From: Eumeta japonica
Lineage: Eukaryota > Arthropoda > Insecta > Lepidoptera > Psychidae
Length of the DNA: 64,000 nucleotides
Assembly (NCBI GenBank): GCA_005406025.1
Contig: BGZK01001394.1
Coordinates: forward strand, 96,093-160,092
Reading direction: 5' to 3'
Made by a program: the position numbers and the translations under genes. Below are positions 49,060-60,849 of the stretch, piece after piece. The notes under the pieces are model-generated. The model did no database searches, was not told where the DNA came from, and saw only the letters and a program-made list of their open reading frames with translations. Positions within the stretch are counted from its first letter, which is position 1. Each line of letters opens with the position of its first letter.

Positions 49060-49545
49060 TGGTCGGGCCCCGTTATGAGCCGTGCCGGTGGTAAAGGCGC
49101 AGCTATCTAAGCAGTTATTTGGTCGATTTAACGTGAAAGAGCAGCACGCTCGGCCGGCGCGCGGGCGGGCGCGGGGTCCGGCGGCGCGGTGCCCGGGGTT
49201 TTCAAAGCACGATTTACAATCGGATCGGCGGTTTAAGAGCGGCTCACGCTGCGTTCGCCCGGTAGGCGCGTGTCGGCGCGGGCGCCCCGCCGCGAGCCGG
49301 CCGCTCGCCGCCCGCCGCCGGCCGCGGCGCTGTCTGCACGCCGCGGCCGGGTCCGTGCCTCCATTAATATCGACGGAGCGGCCGTACGATGTTAAATGAT
49401 TTACACGGGCTCGAACAAGGCCCGGTCGGGTGCGTGCGCGATTCAAATATCAAATTAATAAAGCCGCCGCCGTGTATCTAGCGCACGCCGCCGCGCGCCC
49501 CGCGCCCTGCCCACCCTGCTGTAACTCCTACGCACTTCATTCCTA
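49060..49545. promoter_or_regulatory. GC-rich island P (largest in the window)
   Basis: Extremely GC/CpG-rich at 49145-49365 and 49430-49510, with CATTAATATCGACGG and ATCAAATTAATAAAGCC between them. A 211-codon minus frame (48811-49446) runs through it. Its first 100 residues are Arg/Ala/Gly/Pro-rich and show no domain, and a 105-codon frame also stays open on the other strand, so both are probably composition artefacts. Confidence 0.38.
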
Positions 49546-49679
49546 CGATTAGTCTTTTTGGCCAATTGCTTTATGGCTACACTTTTGAGATGTCGGTAAA
49601 ATAGACCCCCAAAAACATCTGATTATTTGTTTTTGAAAGCGGTTTTTGTTTTGAAAAATTTATTTTATTTCACACTTTT

Positions 49680-50400
49680 AAAATTGCTAGCCAAAATGGC
49701 AAAAACGGAACCCTTATACTTTCGTTATGTCCGTCCGTCCGTATGTCACAGGAATTTTCCCCAAAAAAAACTACAGGAAGTATATTGATGAAATTCGGAG
49801 TAGGTATAGGTGTTTTGTATAAACCGCTACTTAGTTTTGTAGTTAAATAACAAAAATAAATATTGGGGGGGGGGGTCACACCATAAATGCAACAGAAGCC
49901 GAAAAAAAATTTTTTAAACAAGCGTATTCAACGTCGTCAAGCATCGTCAACAGTTCTTTTAAAAACATTATAGGGTTACTGAGCAGTTTTTTTTGATTAA
50001 TTGAATATTTTCAGAAATAATCGCTTAGAAAGTTAAATCATACATTCAAAAAACGTGAAAAAATTAAAAAAGACAATGCTTAATAAAAACTTTAAACGAA
50101 AATTATTTTGGAGAGTTATTGAGCTTTTGCCGAAAAATTGCATTTCTCAACAAAAGCATGTAAGTAATATGAACGTACGCTCTTTGCTGGTGCACCTTTA
50201 CAATAGTTTAGGAGTAATAGTCGACATACCTACTTGTTTTTCTAGTTATAGCGCAACTAAAGAGCTTATACCTGTTATGTATGGGAACGTGGTAAAAAGT
50301 ATAACAACCTAGTTTTTCCATTTGTATTGCATTTCTTTATAGTAACGGCTTCGGAACCCTACAGTGAGCAGGTCCGACATGCTCTTAGCCGTTTTTTTAA
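49680..50400 (+). repeat. Dispersed repeat, 'GCAAAAACGGAACCC' family (copy 2)
   Basis: Opens GCCAAAATGGCAAAAACGGA and GTCCGTCCGTCCGTATG, with a G12 run at 49865-49876. It ends with TTCGGAACCCTACAGTGAGC, AGGTCCGACATGCTC and TTAGCCGTTTTT, the usual terminal block of this family. Collinear with 37880-38400 and longer at its right end. Confidence 0.72.
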
Positions 50401-51895
50401 TTATCGAGTAATTATAACTTTATGATTCATTTAGCTACTTAAATGTGGATTAGGTCATGGTTAATAAAATCGGCTAGGCATCTTTTTTACTTTTGTACGG
50501 AGCAAGTGAAAAGCAGTTCCTATCGTAAAATTATCGTCCCTTGGTAATCATTCCAGGGTCTTTACATTCTTAGTTGGAGTACAATTAACAAATCATTCAT
50601 ATAAAAACTGTACAAGCTATAGTAATTCTTCATAATATAAAAGTTCTACAATTCATACAGATTGCATTTTTATTCACTTCCACGTTGAATTAATTCGCTC
50701 TGTTTCTACTGTCATTGCTAAGAGTTCTGATGTCTTTCTACTACGATTGTCACGTTGGAAATTAATTAATGAAAACATGTAAGTAAGTAGCTTAATAAAC
50801 AATTAATTTTAATTCGGTCTATACTAGATTTTACTAATAGCCATTGAAGATTAGTTTCTGGCAACAAAAAGCAATATTTTCTCCTAACTCCTAACCGCTA
50901 ACAAGTGCTCTGGCTTCCATCAGTAGCTCAGCATTACTGCTATAACTAGTATATACGTAAAAACTTGAACAACTAAAAAAAAGGGCTCAGACACACTACA
51001 CCTGCCTATACATATACAAAAAAAAAATAATACATATACAGACGAACATAGAACTTTTTCCTTTTTTTAAGTTGGCTGAAAACTAGAAAAAAGCACCACA
51101 GTAAATTACGGAGACAAAGACGGCATTTATATCAGTTTAACAAATATAAATGCCGACTCGTATTGTAAGAAAGAATATGGGATTATATTCGAAAGTGTAC
51201 GGAAACTAATAAAATTAAGTTTCTTGTCGATGGTTAGTTATGATTTTTTTATTATTAAATATATATTCACCCCGATTAAAATTTTAAAACGCGTAGCCAC
51301 ATATTGCAAAAACGATATAACTTCGTAACGTCATCCAATTCAGTACATTTTTTTTATTATTTTAAAATAAGAGTGTTTGATGTAGTGTTGTAGTCTCGAA
51401 GTTTTAGTATCTTTACATGTAATGAAGCTGAGAGGGTTGAAAGTCAAAGATATTAAAAAAAAATAGTTAAGGACTGTTAGAATTTATAATAAAACGTTTT
51501 TATAGTTTGTGGAATTACTACCTGTTTTTTGTTTATTTGCGAGCTCATCACATAAACAGGCTGCATGGATTTGAATGCGGATTTCCCTGACGGGTTAAGG
51601 GAATTTATGGCCATGTTATTGAAATTATTGATCTTATAATTCAAGGAGGTAAAAAGGCAATTGAGCTTTGCATACAATGCTCAGTGCCCTTTTTTACTAC
51701 CTTCATCCATGAGTTAAAAGCTCGATAATGGGTAAGCATATACTAGTTTATTAAAAAAGTTATTAAATAAATCACGTCTAAAAGGGTGCACAAACTAGTT
51801 GCAAAAAAAAAAAAACAGGGGAAACGCGAATTAATTCGAATTCAACACAGATGAAATCTTCTATTGCATATGGTGTTACTTGCAAATGTCATTAT
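50401..51895. other. AT-rich intergenic stretch, nothing recognised
   Basis: No gene or repeat family. The block GACGGCATTTATATC and ATAAATGCCGACTCG at 51119-51160 forms a small inverted pair (GGCATTTAT / ATAAATGCC). Confidence 0.4.
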
Positions 51896-52075
51896 TAGAC
51901 GCTTGCCTGCGATATGCATTAACATGCATCATGCACTTCGTCGCTAAACCTAAAATCTGTTCTTCCACTAGGAATACTCTTCCAACCAAATGAATATTAA
52001 TTCCAGAGGGTTGAAAGATATCGAACCCTTAAGCAGGTGTTAGTTTTCTATTTATCTTAACCGCCAATTCATTAG
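51896..52075. mobile_element. Fold-back element relative (copy 2, one arm missing)
   Basis: GACGCTTGCCTGCGATATGC, CATTAACATGCATCATGCA, AATGAATATTAATTCCAGAG, GGTTGAAAGATATCGAACCC and AAGCAGGTGTTA align in order with 23229-23372. The opposite arm found at 23428-23476 is absent here. Confidence 0.65.
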
Positions 52076-53350
52076 TAACAATTTCTAAGTACGCTTCATA
52101 TCAATTAGGCATGAGCATAAAAAGTTGTGGACAAAGCTGATTAGTTAATAAATAAAGTAAAACACAAAATATAATTTTGTATTTAAAAATTTGCTTACCG
52201 CTGTTTTCAAATAAAGATTATATCATTACTATGTTTAGAAATGAAAACAAAAAAAAATGCAATACATCACTAAGTAGTACATTGATCAATTATCTTTTTG
52301 TTTAATTGTTATTAACTCTAAACACTAGATGTTGTTATTTATATTTGTTTTTGTTTTATTTATATTTAAACAGATTGAAACTACCATGTATTTAATTGAA
52401 AATGGATTATCTACCATGGAATACAATAAAACTACATTGAAACTACTATGGGAAAATCCATGCACAATTGAATTTTAGGACCAAAATTCATAAGTAGAGC
52501 TAATTGGAGAAATGGAAATAAGTGCCCTTAAATCCGTATTTGAGGCATTAAGTAACGTTACTAACGAATGTAACGTTTATCATATAGCATCGAAAACATG
52601 CATAAACAAAATAAGAAATTTAGACAATAAAAACTGTTATGGAATACACTACTTACTATCTATAGACAAAATTTATGCTAAATATAATAGGCATAAACAA
52701 TAAATTACATGTGATGTTCATTTCGGTAGTAAAAATATTCGTTTAATTCAATTTATGAGGAACCGCTTTACAAAGTTAACAATCTGTCAAGACCGGCATA
52801 ATACATTTTATTAGGAACTATTATTCGTAGCTGGTACTTAATACATATTATATTGTGTATGTTTTAACGAAAAAAAATGTAGCTGACGTTTATATTTTTT
52901 CTTGTGCGTTTTTATAATACAATGTATTCCCATGAGCATATTTCTTTTTTGTATCATTGCTAAAGGTTTAATACTTATATAACAAGAATAAAATGAATCA
53001 TAAGTATTTACTATCAAAATAGCAATATATTCAAGGACTAACAACCAATCGACAGGTTTCAAGATAAACTAAGAAACGAACATGCAACATAAAAAAAAAC
53101 CGCCCCTGCTCGCTCCACTTTATAATGAATTAGTGTTACATTTCGTTTGTGGGCGTGTAATAATGGATCGGCGCAGATTATCGTGTGTTTCCTCAACGTT
53201 CTAATTTTTATCTGTCTGTCCGTAACGGCCTTTTGATCGATTTTTTTTTGTATATAGTCACACATTGAATACTTGTGGAAGTGGGACTAGTGAAAAGAAA
53301 TATATCTTTGAATAAGGAAAGCCGCGTGATTAAATAATTATCATTTTTTT
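52076..53350. other. AT-rich intergenic stretch
   Basis: No gene is seen. Near 52375-52455 the words AACTACCATG, CTACCATGG, AACTACTATGG recur three times at 40-60 bp spacing, a weak local repeat. Confidence 0.4.
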
Positions 53351-53353
53351 TAA

Positions 53354-53410
53354 TTTCCACATTCATACGGACGAAATGAAATAGTCATTTCGTCCGTATG
53401 AATGTGGAAA
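53354..53410. other. Perfect 26-bp hairpin
   Basis: TTTCCACATTCATACGGACG... at 53354-53379 is followed after five bases (AATAG) by its exact reverse complement at 53385-53410. The 57-nt stem-loop has no mismatch. It could be a recent fold-back, a tiny palindromic transposon core or a transcribed hairpin. Bases are mixed, so it is not low-complexity chance. Confidence 0.7.
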
Positions 53411-56015
53411 AAAATAAATGTAATTCGATCTCAATCTGGATTCCGATTCTGAATCCAAAAAAAGGTAAAGTAATGTCTAAATCATCATTTTAATACATTT
53501 TTTACATATTTTCAATATGCCGTGACCCCTCTTCGTAATTTTACATCTAGTTTTACTTTATTATAAGACTAATTTTTTAAAAACTCTCAAAGTTGTACTT
53601 GTGAGTTTGACTATGGCTTTCAAATTCCTTATTTCTAGCATTACAGAATTTCCATATACAATTTCATTCCAATAATTTTTCAATTTCATGCACCATTTAC
53701 AGTAAGGGCTTCACAGCCCAAAACCCTAAAATCCAAATTATAATTTTCTAAAGTCTTTGAGATAGTGTATTGTTGAAAGTCTAGGTTACAGTGTCCCGAG
53801 TTCCCATCGTCGACTAGTCGTTAACGAAATTAACTAAATAGTACAGAATTTTATTGTTTTAATTGGCAATCAGTTGATAATGGGAACTTATGAGACAGCG
53901 CCTTTTATTACAGCTTTCATGTATTTGCCATAAAACATTGTAATTATTCCGTATTACCAATTTTACTCCGCTATACGATTAATTTTCAATCGCATCAAAC
54001 TAAGAGTCTAAATATGATTTTTCTTAAAATATATCAGAATTATCTTACTCTATTAAGAGTTGATATTTAAAAAATCATATTTTCTATTTTGTTCCATTAA
54101 CGGAATAACTTTTTAAAAGCACATTTTTTTTGTTCTGTTTACTATGTAAAAACTTATTACACCACTACTTCATGTCGTACTGGTGCCGGTAAACGTTCAC
54201 CACTCTATCGTCTGGTTGATTCGGTCAATAATCGTTTTGCCTGTATCGATGTAATGGCTGTTTGAAATTGCATTGGGAGGTTTCAAAAATATAGATTAGA
54301 AGCCTTAAAAAATTTCAATGCTGTGATTGTTATTTCATATTATATGTTAGTATAAGTTATGTCTCTTCATGTTCCTTTTGTGTATATCGCTTACACTGTT
54401 ATTTTTTTTTTCACCTATAGACTTATCTTCACTTTTTTCACTTATTCACTTATCAATATTTCTTCCTATGCACCTATCTGTTGTATTTTTAAATGTATTA
54501 GTTATAAGTACTTGGTGTGTTTGCTGTTTGTTGACCCTAATAAATAAATAAAAAATAAAAAAAAAAGAACAACCCGTTAAAAAGTCGCACTAGTTACGTC
54601 CATATATATTTTGACTCAAAAGAAATGAAAATTCTATAAATAACTTAATAAAGCTATGGTTTAATAATGATTTTAGATTTATTTAAACTTATATTTTTAT
54701 GTCTACACGGACTTTATAGAATATGCGGTACGACCTAATAAATGAATTTTTGATTAATATAATTGATTAGCGCGTAAACACAATTTGTTTTTACTTACAG
54801 TACGGAGTCAATGTCGATCAGTACTTTTCTTCAATATTTTTTCTTTCATTACATTATATATCCGTAAATAAACTGAGATGCCAAAGTTCAAGATTCCCAT
54901 TTCCTGAAATTCAATTCTCACAAATACTGGAAGTCCTAGTTTATAAGTCGCCTGAACGGTCCGCTTCTAAAATGCCACATGACATCAGGCTATGAAAAAA
55001 GCCGAAAAAAAATTACTCTGGCACTTTCTACATTTGATGAATTCATATCTTTTTCATTTCATACACAGCAGATATAAATATTTTTTCTTGAATTTAGTTA
55101 ACTTACCATAGTGAAATCTTATGTACAAGAATGGTAGATAGATGCTCAGTAATGAACCAATTTTTGTTAGGTTTGTGTGAGGCTTTTTATAGGTCTACAC
55201 CTAAGGTACTCTCATGATCATTCTATTTCAAGCGAGAGGCTTAGAACTTTGATTGTCGAACTCAGATTTTCAGCGATTCACGCAGACCAAGTGTCGTTGG
55301 TCGTTAACGACTCTTGTCATTACGAAAAGTTTAGTTAAACTTAAAAATTCATTTGTAAATTCTCCTGTAGTCAGATTCGTATTTGTTACTCTCTCATCGG
55401 TTTGAACATAGAGCCACCACTAATCAATAGACCTCATAGTTGGTCTTCAATTATAGATGTGAACAATTCTGGCAACCTTTAAACACAAACATACATTTTT
55501 TTTTAATTTTAAAAGTATTAAGGTTATACTTTTTCAGGCGCATTAGGAAAAAATAGGTGAGAGTGTATTTGTAATTTGTTATAATGTTACATTTGCATAT
55601 CAAACTTACTCAATGAACTTTATGTTTATTATGATTATTGTTAGAAATACAATGATAAATCGATAAGTTAGTATTGCTTGTATGTATTTCGCTCTCGTAT
55701 CATTGTTGTTCTCAATGTGGCATAGCATCAAAGGCAGTGCGTAAATTATAAGCTTTAATTTATTTCTAATCCCAACTTTAATACACATTCAGATTAATTA
55801 ACAGCTTATACAATTGTTTTATAGGAACGGAGCTCCATTTATTATAAAGAGTTAGGGAGCTGCTTTTTTAGGTATGCTTATTATACATAATATATTTATT
55901 TTAACAAGACCTCATGTTTGTTGTTATATGTAGTAATGAGAATAGCGCTATCTGTGTGAGATCATTGTGATCTGCGATTTCATACGAATTGTGATGATTT
56001 CATTTGCCTTTACAG
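53411..56015. other. AT-rich intergenic stretch
   Basis: No gene is seen. A short cryptic GATTCC-type repeat is at 53428-53460 and A/T runs are frequent. A sequence at 55255-55325 loosely resembles 30515-30575. Confidence 0.4.
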
Positions 56016-56019
56016 ATCG

Positions 56020-57640
56020 TTCAGATGGCGGTTAAGTCTGTGCGCAATCTCAAATCAGTCTCCTCGCATTATCGATCATATGAGGAGATGTTACACGATT
56101 TTGCTTTAACCTATGGTCTGATGCAGTCGGTATCGACAGCCACCTGAAAGCAGGATGTAGCGTACTATACTCTATTCTCGTTGAATCTTTGGGTGACCTT
56201 GCTTCCGACAATTGGAGGTTTGAGTCAACAGCTCAATGGGGTCGTCAAACCACCTTGATTAATTAATTTGGATTATGGTTCCTCTCACACGGCCATTGTG
56301 GTCAATACCAGCGAGAAAACAATGGTTTAGGCACTATAAGTAAGGATATTGGGATAAGATGCATACCTTCATTCCATTCTACTCAAGGAAGTGACTTTGT
56401 TTCAAGTGGAACGATCTTAACGCTTTTGCTAACTTTAATTGCCTTAATATAATACTAATCTACATAAGAAGAGATTCAGTTTTGGCTCCAGGTTCTATAA
56501 AAAAGAATAGGCCTATCTAAGTCCGGGTACATTAGTAGAATTGGCGATAGACTGATGGGTATGTAAGACTGCCATGCATGTTGGTCTCATGCCAAAGCAA
56601 TGGAAGGTAATTTTTGTCAAAGGACGTATCCACCCCTGTCCATAAGAATGCTTTGCTGGCCCACACTGACAAAGGGAAAGCCTTTCTTCAATAGAGGAAG
56701 AATCGACGTCGCAATTGGCTGTTCATTCTCGTACACCGAGCCTGTGGCTGCCAGCATCTTACAAGGCTGTGCATTCTTCCCCATTTTATTCATTTTGGAT
56801 TTAATGATTCACTAAAAATCGATAACATTCGTTGCTATACAGATGATAGTATTGTAGAAATATTGTACTCCGGCCACATTAATACTTCTCGGGATTGTTT
56901 TTATGAGTATGGAATCGAATTCGTATTTGAAATCGAAATAGGGTAGAATGTAACCTTGAGAAGGCAAAACTGCGCGTTTAACGCAAATAATTCTTATTTT
57001 CTTTGTCTGTCTTCGTAAGCACCCTTTTTAGTGTCACACCGAGGATCGGGATCTTTATTGGTGCCGACATAACAAAAAGCATTCAATTTTGCAATCATCC
57101 GGAGAGCAAAAGAAAAAAATAGTCCTTAAAAAGCTTGAAGTGCTCAATAAAGCACGACAGTACGTCAAGTCAGACTAGACATGCCTCTGGATTGCATCCA
57201 ACGCCGAGCGTCTCAAATCGTCGGCGACCCCGTAATCACATTACAGAGAGATGTAGCATTTTCACATAGTTTATCGCATATATTTGGGAGAGTGTTCTGA
57301 ATAACTATTAAACAGCATTTCTATTGTTGTGAATTACGTCATTGTTCCGCTGGCCAGAAATACCATCATTTGCATTGTGAGGGTTGACTTTATTTCATTA
57401 TACGTTTATTGGGTAATTTCCTTCGCTTTGAAAATCTTGAACGATCTATTACTATCAAAGGTAACGCCAATCAATTTAGTCGTTAAGAAAAGAGCATATT
57501 TCTTTCTAAAAGGCCAGCGGCGCTCTAGTGATCACTTGAGATCGCACCTGCACATAAGCGACGGTAATTACTTACTTTCTGAAAGCTCGTTTGCTCGTGT
57601 GTCAATTGGAAATCATATAAAAAAATTATTAACGTACGGG
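56020..57640 (+). mobile_element. Decayed LINE (CR1/Jockey group): endonuclease end, RT and 3' tail
   Basis: Segments in order are: YEEMLHDFALTYGLMQSVST (possible end of the endonuclease domain), VCFKWNDLNAFANF, ISRIGDRLMGM-stop, WSHAKAMEGNFCQ with PPL (linker before RT), then directly RGRIDVAIGCSFSYTEPVAA, SILQGCAFFPILFI (usual GVPQGSVLSPTLF), DNIRCYTDDSIVEILYSGHI (catalytic YADD box, here YTDD), IGADITKSIQFCNH, KKLEVLNKARQYV, PLDCIQRRASQIVGDPV, LQRDVAFSHSL and KKRAYFFLKGQRRS. The stretch between NFCQ and the GVPQG-like box lacks about 200 residues, an internal deletion. Stops and shifts are numerous. It ends in GACGGTAATTACTTACTTTC, AGCTCGTTTGCTCG and an A-rich end. Dead. Confidence 0.8.
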
Positions 57641-58275
57641 GCGCCATCTTTCTTGTTTTGGTAGAACGAAAAATTACTATCTCGCTCTAAAAAATAAATT
57701 TTTAGTTTATTTTATTGCTCAAAAATGACGAAGAAGTTATACTTCTTGGTACTTTAAGAAAAAGTGATCAGAGTGTATTTTGAAAATGTGGCGAAATTTG
57801 CGCGCGCCTATGAAACCACACCACGAAATTAACACGGTTTGAAATAATTCTAAGTGGTATGGCAATGGCATATCCTATACATGTTTTATTTACAGTAATA
57901 GTATAATGCACATGTACAATCCACATGTGTGTTGCGTCCAGTTAATAGTTTAATGCAATAATAATCGTAATAAAGAATATATATATGAAATTCTGAAAAT
58001 TTATAATTTACACTGTGAATATTTGTTTATTTAAGCCAAGGAAGAATAATTTGTTACGTGCGCACCCGTAACAAACACGTTTTTTTATCCGTTGTCAAGT
58101 GCTATCTAACATCGGTGTCGTTACGACAAAAATTAAATTGGGTGGGTTATCAGAGAAATATAAATAGACAAATGAGACGAATAAATCTCATTAATATAAA
58201 ATATATATTCAGGACGTTCAACGAAATGCGTGGATTACTTAGTCGAAACTAAGCCATTGTCGAAATAGTCGGGGT
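57641..58275. other. AT-rich intergenic stretch, nothing recognised
   Basis: No gene or repeat is recognised. It separates the LINE from island Q. Confidence 0.4.
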
Positions 58276-58279
58276 TTGA

Positions 58280-58660
58280 ATGTATGCTTCGGGCATCGTC
58301 AGTCAGGTGGAAGCCATGATTCGCGCGAACTCATTTTCGGCCGGGGACTTATTTCGTCTAGTTTCGTTCCATTATGAACGTTAATTGCGACTAGGGGAGC
58401 TGAAATGAATAGGAAGGAGGCGGGCCGCTGTATCGGGCCGGCGGGCGGCGTGCTGTAATCGAGAACGTTCCCGAATAAATTCTAAACTCGGCTTATTGTT
58501 TCGGCAACTGGCTCGCGGCTCGAGCTACCTGAGGTGACATTGTACCGTCCGCATCCGTCAGGCGTGTATTTCGTCGACTTCCGGCTGGATGCTGACGCGA
58601 CCGGCCGACGTCATGTGACGTAAAATGACGCTCGATCGAGATCTAACTTGTTAAATTTAG
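58280..58660. promoter_or_regulatory. GC-rich island Q with CRE/ATF cluster and heat-shock-element match
   Basis: GAACGTTCCCGAA at 58463-58475 satisfies the three-unit heat-shock element (GAAnnTTCnnGAA). Between 58593 and 58630 there are four TGACG/CGTCA half-sites, including GACGTCAT (58607-58614) and TGACGTAA (58616-58623). It also contains CATTATGAACGTTAATTGCG and CTCGATCGAG. No exon is supported. Confidence 0.42.
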
Positions 58661-59015
58661 GTCATTTAAATTATCTTGTACGCATCGGTGATGTATTGAT
58701 CGCAATATTAATATGTATTAAAGTAAGATTGCAAATTATTGTAAAATTAAGATTAAAATCATCTTATTGGATTAGCTATCTTAGTTGATTAATGTTCTAA
58801 ATATTTGGTGATATAATACTGTACATATATTTAAGACATATATTTAAAAAGTATAACAATAGAAGAAATAAATATATTTCTTAATACAACTAAATATAAC
58901 TTCTTCATCGGAATTATTTATGGTGAATATGTTTCGTAATATTCTTAACAAAATGAATATATTTAGACAATACAAGGTAGCTACAAAATCTTTCAGCATA
59001 TGAATTACCGAAATC
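58661..59015. other. AT-rich spacer between islands Q and R
   Basis: Low-complexity AT DNA; nothing recognised. Confidence 0.4.
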
Positions 59016-59017
59016 CT

Positions 59018-59310
59018 GCAATGGTTTCTTCTGCGGACGGTCCTTATCCGTTCCGCGCGCCACCTGTTTGTTTCCGCGTAAAACTTTAATTAACCAATAA
59101 ACATGTCGGCCGCGGCCCGTCTTAAATTAGCCTCGGATGAAAATTGCACGGGCGAAGCTTCACTCGCTCCGGAGCGGCGCGGCGCCTTCTGATATCCGCC
59201 CACCGGCTCCTATAACTCGGTGAAATACTTCAGTCGGGCGCTGGCGAAGTTCAGAGCCGCCCAACGCGCGCAATATAATGTTCAACCGGCCGCTTCATGT
59301 ACTGTATTAT
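59018..59310. promoter_or_regulatory. GC-rich island R with E-box and Fox cores
   Basis: GCCACCTGTTTGTTTCCGCG joins a CACCTG E-box (59061-59066) to a Fox-like TGTTTGTTT. ACTTTAATTAACC and CAATAAACATG follow within 40 bp. Then come GGCCGCGGCCCG, CCGGAGCGGCGCGGCGCC and CCACCGGCTCC. A candidate enhancer; motif evidence only. Confidence 0.38.
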
Positions 59311-59782
59311 CTAGGAATTACAATTATTCGTACTAGCGGATAACGGGGCAAATTTCTGTTAAAAAATCCGAATCAGTAATAAATATATTGAAAAAACATA
59401 ATTATATGTAAAGTCGATGTAACGTGTAAACCGACCAGACCGACAGACAGAATTTTGCATTTGTAATATTAGTATAGATATTGTATGGACAACATAAAAA
59501 TGAAATATCATTAATATTAATTTTCGTGTATGGCTCTGACCGTATTCGTGCACTTAAACTGAGATCGGCACTAAGTCAATTTGAGATTTGAATTGAACTA
59601 AATTACTTCATGTTCATGCAGACGTATCGGTTACAACCGCGCTAAGTACCTAACATTCGCCCACAAAATATAGTTGATTCATTGGCCTTTTTTATGGTTT
59701 TCAAATATAATTTGAAAACTAAAAAAAAGCACGGAAATCAATTGGGCAGATCTCGAGTTATGAGCAATCTAATATATATGTA

Positions 59783-60150
59783 TTAGGTCGCGGAAAAAGT
59801 TTTTACGTATTTCATAGATACATATACATATATGTCCTTTTGTTCAACAACTTGTTGCCATTTTGTAGGTAGTGAGATAGTCCCATTGCTGTAAAAATCT
59901 TAGGACTTCTTCTTAATGTTAACCTAACATTGCCTAAGAAATTCTAAAGAGACCGAAATATAGTGGAAATTTGAGGGTGAAAGGTCAGAGCTACATGGTA
60001 GACGTTTCAACACTTTTCCACCAAAATATTTCAATATTTGCCGAGTGGCTAAAATGTGTGTGGTCTGGGCGCGTCATGTTGAAAAACCACACCCTTTCTG
60101 TTGATCAATTCCGGCCATTTTTTCTCTACTTCTTGCGGTATGTTTTAATT
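59783..60150 (-). pseudogene. mariner element fragment (3' half, dead)
   Basis: On the minus strand: WPELINRKGVVFQHDAPRPH (second catalytic Asp block, usual HHDNARPH), stops, PLGKY, FRSL, then DFYSNGTISLPTKWQQVVEQ (the EFYRRGIxxLPxKWQKVIEQ block near the C-terminus). The PSDYHLF third-Asp box has decayed to PQISTIF, so that Asp is gone. The left edge at 59783, TTAGGTCGCGGAAAAAG, is a mariner-like terminal repeat preceded by the TA target dinucleotide. The 5' half of the element and the other terminal repeat were not found. Confidence 0.78.
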
Positions 60151-60845
60151 TTCGTCATTGTGGAGACCATTATTGTTGTGATCAAAGATATATGTTTACA
60201 CGCCTTATGGCTAGTTCGTTTGTGTTTATGCCTAACGATAGTTTCATAACAGTTGGCATATATCAATTAAGTACATTAATAAAAAATTCATAGATCTCGT
60301 ACTTTACACGATTTTTGGGTACATTGAAAATGAACTATGTAACAAAGTAACAAAAATAAAAATGAACGTAGATAATTCTTAATTTTAAAATAAAAATTGA
60401 GTCTTATATTTTGATTTTGACTTTGATAATGTTACGTTTCCAAAAATTGTTTATGTATAAAAGTAACATTTATAGCAATTATAAATTAATATTAATAGTT
60501 TCGTCGACATTAGGCATAATTAGTAAAAGAAGCAAAACAGCCGATTTTAAAAATTCATGATAACAAAAATTTTCATTTATTTCGAAAAATGAAACAAATC
60601 ACCCCAAATATTGATCATGTAGTTCTTGTCCACACGCATTTTGTGACATGTCAGTCATTCACATCTAGAACTCACAACGCCAGAGGGACTTTGTATTATC
60701 TCTGAAAATGGGATAAAAAAAAATATTTTCAATGCTAAAACTGTAGATTTCCGTCGCACACATTATAACAAAACAATAACAATAGCGAGTCATTACCATA
60801 GTCATACTAGGTGCGTGTGGACACGAATTTTGTGTATTTATAAGT
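60151..60845. other. AT-rich intergenic stretch
   Basis: May include unrecognisable 5' remains of the mariner element up to about 60250. Nothing else is identified. Confidence 0.4.
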
Positions 60846-60849
60846 ACGT

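Noticed and set aside
48811..49446. 211-codon open frame on the minus strand, the longest in the window
   Set aside because: It runs through the most GC-rich island, its first half is Arg/Ala/Gly/Pro-rich without domain signature, and the opposite strand is open for 105 codons too. This is best explained by scarcity of stop codons.
55949..55985. TGAGATCATTGTGA, identical to the first 14 nt of the bantam miRNA
   Set aside because: The remaining mature sequence differs and I see no complementary arm nearby to form the precursor. Judged a chance match.
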